Numbered from the stretch's first letter, positions 49,622-62,989 are shown. The stretch is 64,000 bases of DNA from Dioscorea cayenensis subsp. rotundata (GCF_009730915.1 NC_052480.1:930001-994000); one strand, 5' to 3'. The notes: generated from the sequence alone by a model not told the origin. A program made the numbers and translations.

Positions 49622-51643
49622 CTATTTGGAGACGCTTAATGCATTCTCAATCCACTGGATGAGCTTCTCAGGAGGCATTGCTCCTTCCTGAATGAAAATT
49701 AACAGGGAAAAGAAGCATAAATTTATTGGCCAAATTAGGATGACAATGTCATTATCTATGTACTGAAAATGGTGTCTCAAAACTTACAAAGCGGTCATAG
49801 GGTTTCCCATCCCTGAAAAGTATAAATGTGGGAAGTGCTTCTATTCTATAGTCACCTGCAATCTTTGTATACTTCTCCGTGTCAATTTTCACCACTTGGA
49901 TTTTGTCTTTCAAAGCCTCACTAACTTTTTCAAGAACAGGAACCATCATCTGACAAGGACCACACCTAGAAATGGAAGCATGGGAGTTATTATTGTTTGA
50001 ACACTTAAACCAAAAAATCAGCCACCGCACACTATAAAACATACGGCAACATAAATCTCAATTAAAATGAACTAATGAAACAAAATGAACAAAAGAACAT
50101 GAAAACATGTACTCTGTGATATCATAAAGGAAATTCTTTGATTAGAAACTATAGAAGAAAGATAAGAGCCAAGTTTGCTACTGTTCATTTGAAAACTATA
50201 GGAATAAAGCATTATTTCTTACCCAGACGCAACAAACGAAAAGGATATCAAGACTGCAGGAGAAGATTCAGTAGCCATGTTTACTTTTGTTGCTTAAATT
50301 GCTCAAATTAAAAAAAAAGATCCAAGCAGGCTTAGTGCAGGCATGCCCACAATTACAGGTTCTAGCACATATAATAAAAAGGTCCCAAACCCATCCTAAA
50401 GGATGAAACCATCCAAAAGGATTAAGAATAGACCATGGGATAATTCAAGAAGCCATTATATTGAGTTATGATAAAATGAAATTCTCTCACCAAGTTGCAT
50501 AAAAATCTACCAGCACAGGCTTATCAGACTTTTCCAACAACTCATCAAATGAAGAAAAGGTTTGCTTCATTGCTTGTACCTGTAGAAAAAGCGCAAATGA
50601 ATGATGAATCATATTTCAAAACCATCCAAAATAAATCAATCCATCAACTTCATGCATTTTATAGTAAAGTGAACAAAGTTTGAAAAAAAGGGAAAACAAT
50701 TCCCCTCACTACACAAAGTCCAAAATTCAAACACAGTTTAATTAAAGAACCACTAAATCCAGAGGTAGTATGTTTCCCCTATCATGGAAGGAACTGAATT
50801 TTGACACAGTCTAAAAATTTGAGAGCATCCACCATCCAAAACCAAGCCATCGGAATTCAAAAGGCAGTGATTAAAAAATAATATTGTGTTAGTGTAGAAC
50901 CAATAACCACAATTACTAGAATAAATTTGCAAAACCCTTGGTTCCACAGAGCAACACATCATAAAAAAGCACTGGCAATTCTACAAACAAACCCCACGCC
51001 AAGAAATTTTGGCTCTTCCTATTCTGAGTTTGCAAATAAAAACTAGAGCTTGAAAGTTTAAAATTTGTCATCCATGGTCAAGCATTCTACACATAATTGA
51101 AATTAAACACTTCTGCTTGTAATCTTTCATTTCAGTCAGTTAGTTGTCCATTTCTCTCAAAACTTGTGCCTCTTTTTATCAAGAACATCCTTAAAGTTAC
51201 ATTTTTTGTGATACTGGAATTGAAATATCGAAATTATTCACTCTCGATTCTTAAAACCCTAATCTTGCACAGATATTTAACTTCTAAAAATCAAAACAAA
51301 ACAAAATGTCAAGATTTTATTAAATCAGTGAATTACTAACCAAACGAACCCATCAAAATCATCCTTTCAGAAATCAAATTCAAACAATTCAACAACCAGT
51401 AAACTCGTGAACAAACCCAACAATTCATCGAACAATGGGAGCAATAGAAAGAAAGAAAAAAGGATAATTAATCACCCGCGGAGTGAGCTGGCGCTGAGGA
51501 ATCGTCGAGAGCCGCTGGAAACCTCGCGAAAGGCGATGATGGGTCGGTGGGCATCGCACCGGCAAGGCGGAGAAGTTGGATGCATCGATGGAGATCGAAG
51601 GGCGAAAGCTACACGACAAGAAAGGCGTGGAGGAAACCGCCAT
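49622..51643 (-). CDS. TRXY: Thioredoxin y, chloroplastic
   Basis: Plastid disulfide reductase that passes electrons to peroxiredoxins and other targets. Exons on the minus strand: 51643-51476, 50579-50491, 49965-49788, 49687-49622; 501 nt, 166 aa. Exon 1 (56 aa, MAVSSTPFLSCSFRPSIS...) is Ser/Arg-rich with few acids and looks like a transit peptide. The mature part starts VQAMKQTFSSFDELLEKSDK, then VLVDFYATWCGPCQMMVPVL with the active site WCGPC at residues 86-90 (the Trp codon is split by intron 2), then VVKIDTEKYTKIAGDYRIEALPTFILFRDGK with the cis-proline in ALPTF. It ends EGAMPPEKLIQWIENALSVSK. The QTFSSFDELL and IDTEKY signatures favour type y over m or x. Stop TAG at 49624-49622. Confidence 0.95.
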
Positions 51644-52139
51644 TGCTAGGGTTTCTTGGAGATTGCGGGAAGCCGGGAAGGGATGAGCCCTTTCGTCTGG
51701 TGTTTGCTTCTAAGAAACTCCGACAATTATATATATATATATATATATATTAAAAAATTATTAATTTTTTTAATTAATTAATATTTTACATAAAACATAA
51801 GAAAAAGAATTTCATTGAAGTTTCCAATCAATACTTGCATTTTTTTAAAAAAAATATTTTTAATGTGTTTATTTTTTCCCTATATATTGAATTTAATAAT
51901 ACTCCTTCTAATCCTTTTTAACTTTTTTCATTTTTAGAGTTTTTCTTTAATTTTTTTACTTATTTATTTAGAATATTTATGATACATTAAATATTATTTT
52001 TAATTTTTTTTTAATATTAAATGTATCTCTACAACTTTTAATAAATTATATTTTTGGGTGATAGCAATTCTGTTCGGTTCAAAATCATTACTTTCAATTA
52101 TAACTATAGTGGTGGTTTGATAACTTTATTGCACACTAC
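51644..52139. other. Thioredoxin upstream region and AT-rich spacer
   Basis: A (TA)n run at about 51728-51750 lies 85 bp upstream of the ATG and could contain the TATA box. The remainder is T-rich with nothing recognised. Confidence 0.5.
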
Positions 52140-53282
52140 CATAAGAAAAAAAATACTTCTTTTAGAATGGCATTCTAAAGTGTTACGAGGCTTTTCTTGT
52201 CAATATTAATTCTATTGTCAAGGATGGGGAAGATACCTCTTTTTGGGTAGACCATTGGTTGGAAAGTAGTACCCTTAAAGACAAGTGGCCGGATCGCTAT
52301 TCTAGTTGTCGCGATCTTCTCAAATCGGTACCAAATTTTCTCACTCGCCACAGGACACATTCCTAGAGGATCTATCTCTATTACGACAGTCTTTGATCAT
52401 CAACCCTTCCCAAGGTAGGGACTCCAAAATTTGGAGATGGGTTCACAAGGGATTTTTGGCTAAATACTTCTTTACCTTTTTCAATGATAGTGGGACTCAT
52501 TGTACCTACGGAAAATCCCTTTGGAAAGGATCTTGCCCTCTCAAAGTGAAAGTTTTTTTTTCTAATTAGTCCTCCACAATAAAATTCTTTCCCAAGTTAA
52601 CTTGGCAAGACGAAGGTGTAATAGAATCTTCACTTGCACTTCCATTCTTTGTAATGCGACAGAGGAAGAGGCTGACCATCTATTATTTTAGTTGCCCCTT
52701 TTCTATTAGAATCTGGACACATTTTGCTGCTCTATTCCAGACAGAAGTCCCTAATAAACTGCTGGAAGCCTGGATTTCTGGGGTTAAAAAGCACTCTTAA
52801 TTCTAAACCTTTGGGTTTTATCCTTATTAGGGCTATCGGTTGGACAATCTGTGCCTAGAGCAATAGACGTATTTTCTCTTTTATTTTTTTAGATGAGCAT
52901 TCTATTATTAGCAAAATTCAACTTATGCTCATCGATTGGTTTATTGTAGCTCCTGCCTCGATCAGTGCCCAGCTCGAGGAGTCACTTTCCAAGATTCGTC
53001 GTAGTCTTGCTTTTGTGAGTTCGAAAAGTCCCGACCTACTTGTTCAGCCAACTCCAGCAAGCGAGCTTGAGGACCCAACTCTAGATAGCGCCAATCTAAT
53101 TTGATGTTGGTTGTTGCTCCCCTTTTTTTTTGTTTGTACTTTGTTTTTCTTTTCTCATGTTCTCGCGGGTTTCACTTCTGGTGACTCACTTTTTGTTTCC
53201 ATTGTTTTCTTGCGGTTTTTTATGTTTTTTGTTTTTTTGAATGAAATCTGTGGTTTATTCACTTTAATAAAAAAAATAATAA
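52140..53282 (+). mobile_element. LINE 3' fragment
   Basis: 5'-truncated L1-type copy keeping only the end of ORF2. The start reads SIVKDGEDTSFWVDHWLESSTLKDKWPDRY, the LINE counterpart of SDSNTSLWSDRWHAGILLKDCWPDLF in the 45.8-48.7 kb element. Several stops and shifts break the remainder. The 3' end contains CACTTCTGGTGACTCAC and the tail AATCTGTGGTTTATTCACTT followed by an A-rich run at 53265-53280. Older than the other LINE. Confidence 0.88.
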
Positions 53283-53591
53283 CAATAATTAATAAATTAT
53301 ATCTAAATACATATCTTTTAAAGCATATTTTAAATAAAAATAATTTTAGAAAATTAATATAATTTTTTATAAAATTTAAATTATCAATTAATTTCAACCG
53401 ATTTACTTAAATTATGTGAATTAGGTAAATAGACAAATAAAAATAACCTGAGTAATTTTGATTGGATGGTTATTTTCACTTTACTAATAAATTAATGTTA
53501 TTAGAGTTGTTTTTAGTTTTAATTTTTTTAAGGGTTTTAAGTTTTCGTCATATAATTTGTTTTTAAAACTTGAAAAATCGGATATTAAATA

Positions 53592-53790
53592 GTGGAAATT
53601 GCCAAAAAAACCCTTTAAGTTTGTAAAATTGCCAAAAACACCCCGTTAGTTTTGCAATCCCCAAAAACCCCCTCCTTTTAAAGTCTATGTTTTTCAAACC
53701 CCCAAACCCTGTAACGGATGTGAACGGAGTGAGTTTCAAATTTTTTTGGACGAAAATGCCCTTGCATGGGGGAGTCGTGGGCTGCAGACC
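53592..53790. repeat. Left terminal region of the large MULE
   Basis: Reads GTGGAAATTGCCAAAAA... and stays close, over about 190 bp, to the left end of the small MULE at 4988-5200, including CCCCCAAAC and TTTTTTTGGAC. Confidence 0.85.
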
Positions 53791-54499
53791 ATCTCGGCGA
53801 TTTGAGAGGAAGTGGGGGTTTTCAGTAGGGTAACCCTGAGAGGCAATTTATTGGGCCGTTTAATTGCTTTTTCTCAACTCACGTCTTGACTTTTCCATTT
53901 CGAGCTGTCTCGAAAGTTGTCTCTCCGTGAAGCCTCTGTAATTGGCATTTCATCGACTTTTTCCCTTTCCACGGTATCTCGAAGGAGAAGTCCCCATGCG
54001 ACTAGTTGGCATTTCATCGAGTTTCTGATCTAAGGTATTGAGTATGGTTTTATGTTAAGCTGTTACATTCTAAAGAAAGATTTTTTTCGGTTTTTGTTTT
54101 GTGCTCCTGTTCTTGTTGGAAGATATTGAAAGTCTGCAGGGGGATTTCTCATCTGGGGTTTTGTTAGTCTGAGGGAGATTTCTCGGCTAGGGGTTTTGTT
54201 TTGTTTTTGCATTTTCAGTATGTATACACTATCGAAATAGTTTTTCGATTGTTATGATTTGTGTAATATTTATAATGTACATTTCCGTTTCGTTTGATAT
54301 GGTTGCGATTTTACAAATGAGGGTTGACGTTTAAGAAATGAGATGTTACAGTTTAACATTTGTTGTCTCTGTTTAAAGTATTATCGTCTCTGTTTAACAA
54401 AAATGGGTCTCTGTTTAACATTTTATATCTACATTTAATAAGCGAGAGTTCTACCGTTTAAAAACCCTATATTTCCGCTTAAACTTTTGTCAATCTGCG

Positions 54500-57400
54500 A
54501 GGCTTGTGATTATGGCGGTCGACCCTAGTTAATGGGGCGTTGCTATTTGACACCGTTGTGGAGACCTTAGTTTGAATTGAAAGTTAACATGACCCCTCGA
54601 CAATCGGGAGATTATTGAAGGACACCGTTTGCGTGCGTTCACTAAAGTTTGGAAGCCATATACCAAGAGAGGGCCCTTCTTGATTCTCTTTTGCAAAGGT
54701 ACGATGGTCGCATCAATAAATTCGAGGATCGGGGAAAAGCTCGCTGAGTTTCGGACCTCAAGATGTGGCCCTCGTTCTTGAGTACTGCGTTGCGATGGCG
54801 GCGAGTGGTCTTTCGAAGAAGAAAACCGGTCGGGCGTCGAAGGGCGGTATCTATCAGAGACCTACGAGAGCACGGAGACTCCATCAAGAGCACTGCAGTG
54901 CGACTTGTTCGACGGAGGGAGAAGAAGATAATTTTGTCAAACTCGATGGTGTACCTCATGGGGACGATCCCTCTTCCCAAATACATCATGCTCGGTTCGA
55001 GCCCTGGATCGTTGATTACGTCGATGATCTACCGACCCAGTGGGGAACGTCGCGTAGGCGCGAGGCGGCGCCTGAAGTGGCTTATGGAGGATATTCCACA
55101 GCGGCCGCTCGAGTGCAAGATAGATCGCTGGGGAAGAAGACCAACACGAGGGTACGTTAAGGGTTTGCTCGGTCGCTTAACGTCTCGGTTTTCACGAGTG
55201 GCCGGAGCAGGGGAAGAAAGTCCGTTTCAGCAGATCCCAAGGATCTTTGTGCTACGGTGAAAAGTACTTACGGAGCGAGCGACGGTGAAAGCTGAGCTTG
55301 TCGTCGCTCGATGGAAAAGAGGTAATAAATCATGGACAGATGTCTAACATAAGTCTTTAATGTTTAAACATTTTATTTAGCGTTTAACTTTAGTATTCTG
55401 AGTTTTAACTATTATTACATAACCGTTTAAATATTTTTGTTCTCCGTTTAATTATATTCTATAACGTTTAAATATATAGTTTTTATAGTTTAAAATGAAT
55501 GATCTCATTTGAAATTGTTTGGTTTACATATGTTAGTTTCACGAGTGGTTCCGTGAATCTTTGAAGAAAGAAATATTTGTTAGGCGCAATCGAGCGGATG
55601 GATGCCGATTGCTCGGAACCACTTGCTCGAAGGCGGGGATGAGAGGCGGCCTTCTATCGTGCTTGCTGGATGCCGTTCTCCTACTTCCACCCCACCGCGC
55701 ACGCATTCCTCGGCCCGGAGAAGCCCTCCCCTACCCCGGCGGTTGCAGCAACCCCCTACCACGACAGCAGCGGTCCCCCGACTATGGCGTACCCCTCCGG
55801 CCAGTGGCGGCCCCGGGTGACATTGGGCGAAGATGTCACCGCAACTCTTATCGCGAGCATGCGGATATTGATGACCGGAGTTTCCTTGGCTTGTCGCTCG
55901 TGTGAGGCGTTGGAAGGGCGTTCGTGACCCATTGCGCCGTCCCTCGAAAGACCCGAAAGCACCCGGGGACGAGCGAGGCGTCGAGGTTGGCGAGCAGCGA
56001 CATCATCGGGAAGAGTCGTTCCAAAGGCGGCCACATTCGAAGAGACTTGCGAAAAAGAGGAGAACAATCATCGCCTCTGTCTCCAGCCGGTGACGATGAA
56101 ACAATATGAACACCATCGGTGGTGATCTTTATTCTTGAGTCTGTCGGCCGATTGATGACATGGCCGTGGCGGTGGAGGACATCGTAGATGATGTGGCCGT
56201 TGCCGTGTTGAGGAAAGGTCGTTGACTCTCTTCTCGATGAAATCGTCGACCGGTGGAGCCATTTGCAGAGATGCGGCGTCAGATGGACACGATCCACGAA
56301 GGTCAGAGAACAAGTTAAGGGTGTGTCTCCCAGTGATCTTGTTGTCGTGGCCACGGTTGAGAAGATCGTCGAATCCGTTCAGTGGCCGTGGCCCGGCGAT
56401 AGCATGACCCAAGCGGGGACACAATCCCACCACAGCAGAACCATGTAAGGAAGTGTCTGCGGTTGATCTTTCGTCGCCATCGTCCCGCGTCGAAGGAAGA
56501 TCGTGATGAAGACCCCAGAGCCGAGCGAGGAGAGATGATCAAGGCCCGATCAAAAATTGGACGAGGGCGGCTCGGAAAGCTTTTATTCGAAGAAGAAGAA
56601 ATGGGTTGGCTTTCGAGTCGTCTTAACAAATCTGAGCGAGGGAGTTGATGAGGATCTTCCTCAGTCGCTTTCTATGGACGGAGTAAGTGTAACGTTTTTA
56701 TGATATTGTTTAAAGGGTTTCTTATAGTGTTTAACTATTACCTAATAGTGTTTAATACCATTATGTTATCATTTAAGTTTTTCGCCTTACCGTTTAATTA
56801 TATATAATATCATGTAACAATTGATAATATCATTTAAATATTTCTGATATGGTCTTCTAATATACATTATCGTTTAACCTCAGCACTATGCGTGTGGAAG
56901 AATGACGTTGTCGACTCTCACGCAGACGGGTTATACACTGCCTTGAGGGGAAGGGAGATGGTCACTGATGATGTGATGGGCGCTTTCGTATGCATGTACA
57001 AAAGTCGCTGAGCAAAGAGCCATATCCTTACAAGAAGCGCCTCCATCATCGGACCGCTTGCATCTGTTTATGTCAAGCGGGGACGGCGCGCATGACACAA
57101 TTATGGCTATGATCGGGGATGTCTGTCATGACACTGCATAAAGTTCAAATTGTCATCCTCCCGATAATCATGAATGACCACTTCCATGTCGTCGTCCTGG
57201 ACAATGATAAACAAGAATACAGGCATTATTCTTCATATGCAGGAGTACGATAAGGACGCGATGGACATGGTAAGTTCTTTAATTATGTCCGATTAATATC
57301 TATTTGGTATTTAAATCGGTATTCTAATCTCGACTTGCGTATCTCGGCAGTGAATCTATTCGACCTTTGTGCCGATATGGAGTTAAGCGGTCGGCGACGA

Positions 57401-57690
57401 CAAAGTACCCAGCTGCGTGCGACGCACGAAAACCCCACGCCAAAAACAAGGAAGCGTCGATTGCGCACGTCTACGTCATGCGGTTTATCGAGCAGTGCGT
57501 GGGGTGAGAAGTTACGGACTCACGCAGACGGGACGTTCCTTACCTCGGGATTCACGGTATGTTACCCGCATACTTAAGGAGGGAGGCGTCGGCGTCCGAG
57601 CTGACAAAGGGGTCGTCGCAGGCGGGTTAAATTGCATTTTTTTGAATAACATGTCTTGTATATCGATTTGTCAATTTTGTTTTCAAATGT
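54500..57690 (+). pseudogene. MULE-borne Ulp1-like C48 protease gene, decayed
   Basis: Exon blocks about 54500-55320, 55560-56660, 56890-57270 and 57340-57640 are separated by AT-rich GTTTAA spacers. The first block carries a DUF1985-like region in changing frames (FVKL, DYVDDLP, KWLMEDIPQ, GKKTNT). The third and fourth carry the C48 catalytic domain: IVILPIIMNDHFHVVVLDND near 57145-57205, with the catalytic His in DHF, and VDCA at 57456-57467, the catalytic Cys, followed one frame over by VYVMRFIEQC. The middle block (55.6-56.6 kb) is very GC-rich and low-complexity. It cannot make one protein as written. The domain could cleave ubiquitin-like proteins such as SUMO; this is inferred from family only. 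Confidence 0.8.
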
Positions 57691-58319
57691 AAATCTGGAC
57701 AAATTCAATTCATTGTTTTTCGTGTTCGAAGAACATGACTTGTATATCTTAATGTAAAATTTTTGTTTGTTTTGAATTGTAAAAGCGGGTTAAATTCCAT
57801 TCGGTTTTTATTTCATTGTTTAATTTACGTTGTAATTGTGTACATTTCACTTTCATTGTTTAAATATAGTATATATCGTTTAAACATCAGTTTTAAATAT
57901 TTCAAATTCACGGTGTACCCGTTTAAAAACAACACTTTCTCTGTTTAAATAAATGCACTTATTGTTTAACTAAATATGGAAAGTTGCCCATCAATACACA
58001 ATTCAATTCATTGTTTTTTTGTTTTCGAAGAACATGACTTGTATATCTCAATGTAAATTTTGTTTGTTTTTCAATTGTAAAAGGCGGGTTAAATTTCATT
58101 CGGTTTCATTTCATTGTTTAATTTTACGTTGTAGTTGTGTACATTTCCGTTTCATTGTTTAAATATACCATATATCGTTTAAACATCGGTTGAAATATTT
58201 CAAATTACAGATGTATCCGTTTAAAAATAACAATGTCTCCGTGTAAATACATTCAATTCGTTGTAAATACACAATGTTTCCACGTCAAATACGTCGGTTT
58301 ATTAACAATGCCTAGTCGT

Positions 58320-60760
58320 GACGGTTTTCATTGCAAGATGCGTCGATTGTGGCCGGATCCTTGGCGGTAGGCTGCAATGTAACTTCGCGGACATCAAAGC
58401 GCTTGCGACTCGATCCTCTTTCGTCTAGGCCGCCCGGTCGCCTTCTAGTCGCGGTGATGCATGAGCGAAGCTCACGATTTCAGATCTGAAGGCGTCGTCG
58501 TCGGGTATGGGGAATATAGCTTCCTTGTATGCCGGTTTGTAATTATCGGCGGTGAAGTACCCGCTAATAAATCGATGTCGTTGGTGTCATGCTGCATTAT
58601 TGCTGCGCAAAGCATGTTTTGCAAGGGATACCATAAACTTGCCACCTCCGACGTGAACAAGTTCGATGGCGAGATCCAGCGAGAGATTCTTTCGCGTTTG
58701 AGTCGATCGCCCGTACTTGATCATCGACACATGACGACCAACACGAAGATTTCAATTTATTCTCAACAATGATCTCTAACCCAGATGTATGTCGGGGCGT
58801 AAGTAGGTCTCCCATTTGAGTCGCTTGCTCACCTTGGGTTACATAACATGCGCATCGAGCTTGAACGCAGCAAATAAGGTTAAACAAAGGCGAGTGATGG
58901 TTAAATAATTCGATCGACATGTTTAAACATTATTGTAATTAAATAAAAGCGAAATGATTAATATTTAAAAGTCGAGAAAAAGTGTAATTAAACAAAGATT
59001 GAGAATGTTTAAAGGGTAATACTAAATGTTAAGTGTAAATCAACATTCGCGAGACCTTATGGAGTCGACCATTTTTCGTCAGCGGTAAATGACGAGCTTC
59101 CTTGATCCAAGCATTGAGCGACTCCGTGACGTTCGAATACATCTCACCCCAACGATCACCTCGAGCAGGATAATTCGACCAATGTGCCATATCCGATTTA
59201 TTAATCAACCGGTGATGAGCTTGGGTGATATGGCCTGCGGTTCATTCACGGTATCGTCGAAATCTTTTGGCAGTGGATGCTCACGCAGATCTGGAAGCAT
59301 ATAGACCGAGCACTCCTCCCTCGATGCCTTCCCAAGTCCGACATTGGCTTTTCATAAAATTGGCCTCCAAATGTCGAAGACGATGCGCATGTGGCGAAGA
59401 AGGGAAGACTCTGCAATTGCGCTCACAAGGCCCTTGGACTGTCCAAGCACGAAGGTGATTATCTCATGATAATCTCCACCCTCGTATAAGGCATCGCCCA
59501 GACTTAGATATGAACCAAGTCGATTGGCATCGGTCTCGTTGTCGACTATACGAAGGCGGCGTGGAAAAAAACCATTGTTACCATTTTTCCTGTGGCGCGA
59601 TGAGTGTACCCGATATTTTTCCAAGGAGGTGGGTACCATCGAGAAAGCAATGACTGCAAGCCCTCTTGAATCCCGACAACACTGTTGCAAAAGAAAAAGA
59701 ATGCAGCGTTTAAAGCGATCGCAGTCTCTCTCACGATCGCATCGCTACTGCAGGGATTTGTCTCGACCACCTTATCCACATACCAAAGCAACGATCATGG
59801 CTGGAGATGTCGGCTGCTGATCGAGGACCACCCGGGCATGCTCTTTTCCCAACCAAGCTGCTTGTATGGTATGTGGACACCATGTTCCCTAACATGTCCT
59901 ACGAATGTCGATGGCCTTGTCTGAGGGCGGTCCCTGAGCTCACGAATCACTCGAAATGCGCTAACCCATTTTTGGGACGCTTTTCGGATGTGGCCAGCGA
60001 ACCTATGCCACCACCGCAAGTGTGTGACGGGTTGATTGTCTTGATTACGAAAAGTATTTTTGTTATACTCTTTTGATGCGTGAAGGCGCCAGCGACAACC
60101 ATCGGCGTAGCATTCCACGATCGCCCGATGTTTTCGTTCTTTATGAATTTGAAGTCAAAATTCCTTTTGATTGCATGATTTGAAAGTACATCCTGAAATG
60201 TTCGACACCGTCAAAAGCGTTGACCAATATCCAACGACAACACTGCGAATGATCGGCGAGGAAGGAAGACATCCCACAGCGTCGAGAGTCGCCATAGGGG
60301 ATGAATGGGAGCACTCGCGAGAATCGAATTCACCTGACACTTCGATCGAATGAAAAGATCAATATGTTAAGCGGAGAATATAATGTTTAGCGATAATGAC
60401 AATAGTTAAAGCGTTAAATTAAATACTTAAACAATTAACTAATAACGTAAAGGACTAGTACTGATATGTTAACCGATTTGACGGACGTATTTAAACAATA
60501 ATGACCCCAGACAACTGGAATAATTAAAAGAAAAGGAACTTCTGACGAGTAAACCTCGTTTTTCGTTAGGATTCGACAATGGCACATTTTACGTCTCGGC
60601 GACAAGATCAACTACTGAGCACATTTGAAGATGGAGTGGACGTGACACATCCATTGGAAGTCGACATCCGTTTTCTATTAGGGCGAAACCGTTTTTATAT
60701 CCATCCGGTGTGATGAACTTAACACGACGAGAGAAACTTGAGACCCCATCGCTCACGTAT
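58320..60760 (-). pseudogene. MURA-type transposase gene of the large MULE, decayed
   Basis: Minus strand. The N-terminal part (60118-59795) has CYADGCRWRLHASKEYNKNTF, the MuDR-type zinc-binding start. The catalytic region lies at about 59791-59350: WYVDKVVETNP, LDGTH (first catalytic Asp), NGNNGFFP, VDNETDAN and YHEIITFV...KGLVSAIAE. A block near 59180-59070 reads RWGEMYSNVTESLNAWIKEA. A SWIM zinc finger (RTCSRRRWQVYGIPCKTC) is at about 58690-58610. AT-rich stretches at 60355-60540 and 58870-59040 look like introns. At least ten small frame shifts are spread over the gene. It converges with the protease gene. Confidence 0.88.
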
Positions 60761-61479
60761 CTCGATTAACACCGATTCCCAAGAAGTGCGAGCCGTGAAC
60801 ATTAGCACTCTTCCCTCCCGTTGAATCTAGCAATACCACAAAAACTCTCCATAATATATCGGTCGAAAACCAGATCAGTACAAACCAAAATGAAATGAAG
60901 AACAAAAGCGAAGGCGACGACAAGAAGTAGAAGATGTAAAAAGAACAAAGCGAGTCGAGCGCAAACAAAAAAAGTCTGCAGTTGTATGCATAGAGGTTAG
61001 ACTAGGCGTGATGTGATTGGGCGGTATTTTTCCCTCCATCCCAAGGGCAAAAAGGGAAATATATGTCATTGTCGCGAGGAAGACATATTGTCATCGTTCG
61101 AATGAAAGTTCTCAACTCAACATGAGTCTACGTGTAAAGCGTCAAGCTTTTTTTATGTTTAAGCAGATACATATAGTGTTTAAAATAACGGTTAACTGTT
61201 TAACTAAAAGTCTATATCATGTAAATAATATGTTATTGTTTAAATTGAATGCTTTTCAGCTGACATCAGCGTTGCTAGATGGGTACTCTCACGAGTCATC
61301 TGTTTAAACATATTTACGTATTTTCTTAAACACCGTTGTCGTTGTTTAAAGAGTAACTTGAGTATTGTTTAACTTTTTTCTATTGTTTACAATGACGTTT
61401 TTGTTTCCCACATTGTTTTTACTAGGTCTCTGTTTAAATTTCGAAGTTCAGCGATCGAAATCGATTGTTTCGTTTTATT

Positions 61480-62965
61480 TATAAAAGATTTACAACATTT
61501 ACAACATTTACAAAGATTTACAACATTTACTGACGTCCGCTCGGACTTTGGGACACTCACGACTCGACCCTCGTATACCTGAAAACAAGTGTCCATACAT
61601 TCGAATGCTCACAGCGGTTGCATAACAAGCGCATCAACTTGAACACTGCAAAAGCGTACAACATTAAAAAGGTTAAACAACACACATTCATGAAAAGCGA
61701 CTATTAATCGATGTGTCGTGGTAGGACTTAAAGCGAGCGATCACGATAGTTAAACACGAGAGCGTAACGAGTTGTACTGACGGCGTCATTTTCTTAAGCG
61801 TTAACGAGAAAGTCTCAGTGGTAAATGTCGACCCGTCTTAAAGGATGTTTAGTGATCTCACTCCTCTAGAGAATCCTCCGCAATCACGCAATACGTGAAA
61901 ACTTTCTTTTTCTTACCCAAGTCGAAATGCTCTCTTAATTGCTTTCCCGTAGTCCATCACTGGAGAATCCTCTGCGATTCGAGGCGATTATGAGGAGGAT
62001 TTCGGCAAGCTGAAAAAGATAGTTTAACTAGTTCGAGTGATTACGGCTAATTGATTCTCAAGATAAGGAAGAAGGCTCACGAAACATCCTTTCGAGATAG
62101 AGTGGTTGTCCATGGGAAGAGGAGGAAGAGGAGGAGGAGGAGGAGGAGGATGATGAGGACGACGAGGAGTGGTTAGTCCCGTGGGGAGGGTTCTTCCAGT
62201 TATTTATGGTGTGAAGTCCACGGCGGTGACTCTTTCGTGTCCGAGAAAAAGTTAAAGCGTACGATGGTCGACATTGATCGATGAGAGCGAACGTGTGTTC
62301 GGGAAATTTATGTTCACGTGCGTAAGAATTAATGCCGTCATTAATTCTTACGCACGGGATACCATAACCTTGCCACCTGCCACGTGCCACATGCCAACAA
62401 TTCGGATCAAAGCGAAAAGATCACCGTTTCTGCGAGACTTTGAGAATTTGCACGTTTATGAATAGTTATACATGTAAAGATAATGTTAAGCGGAGATGGG
62501 AAGTATTAAAGCGGATATGACAATTATTAAACATATTAGTAAAAATATTTAAAGCGGATAATAGCAAATAGTTAAACATTATTTAAAAATATACAAATAG
62601 ATAACCATAAAGCGAGAAGAACTTTACAGACGAAATGAACTCGTCGTAATTCATCGTTCTTCTCGTCAGTAATACTAACTTACAACCATAAAGCGAGAAG
62701 AGCGACAATGGCACATGCTCGCCTCGACAATAAAAATCGACTACGACTCATTTGAAGATGAAGTGCACTTGACCCGATCCGATGGAAATCGATTTCATTT
62801 ACGTTAGAAACCGAGTTTATATATTTCGGGTATGATAATGAGGAGAACAACAAGATGTAATGCAACTCCTTGGCATTGTCTATCGAAACCAAGCGAAAGC
62901 CCTCAGAGGTTGAACATGATGTGATTTGGCGCTTTCCTTTCACCATTTTCGGTAAAAATGGGATT
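61480..62965 (-). pseudogene. Shortened second transposase-like segment in the large MULE
   Basis: Pieces of the MURA gene recur here in the same order. 62965-62640 resembles 60780-60540 (both hold GACAATGGCACAT and CATTTGAAGATG). 62400-62335 repeats the SWIM finger part (GRWQGYGIPC). 61655-61480 resembles the last exon near 58890-58780 (GCATCGAGCTTGAACGCAGC type). The catalytic DDE region is missing. An acidic/serine run (GGAGGAGGAGG) lies at 62110-62165. It looks like an internally deleted duplicate of the transposase gene. Confidence 0.6.
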
Positions 62966-62989
62966 TCACAACATGGACCCATTTGAAGT

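Noticed and set aside
62100-62170. Acidic or poly-serine protein gene
   Set aside because: A GGAGGAGG simple repeat within the decayed MULE; the long serine run is only its reverse translation.
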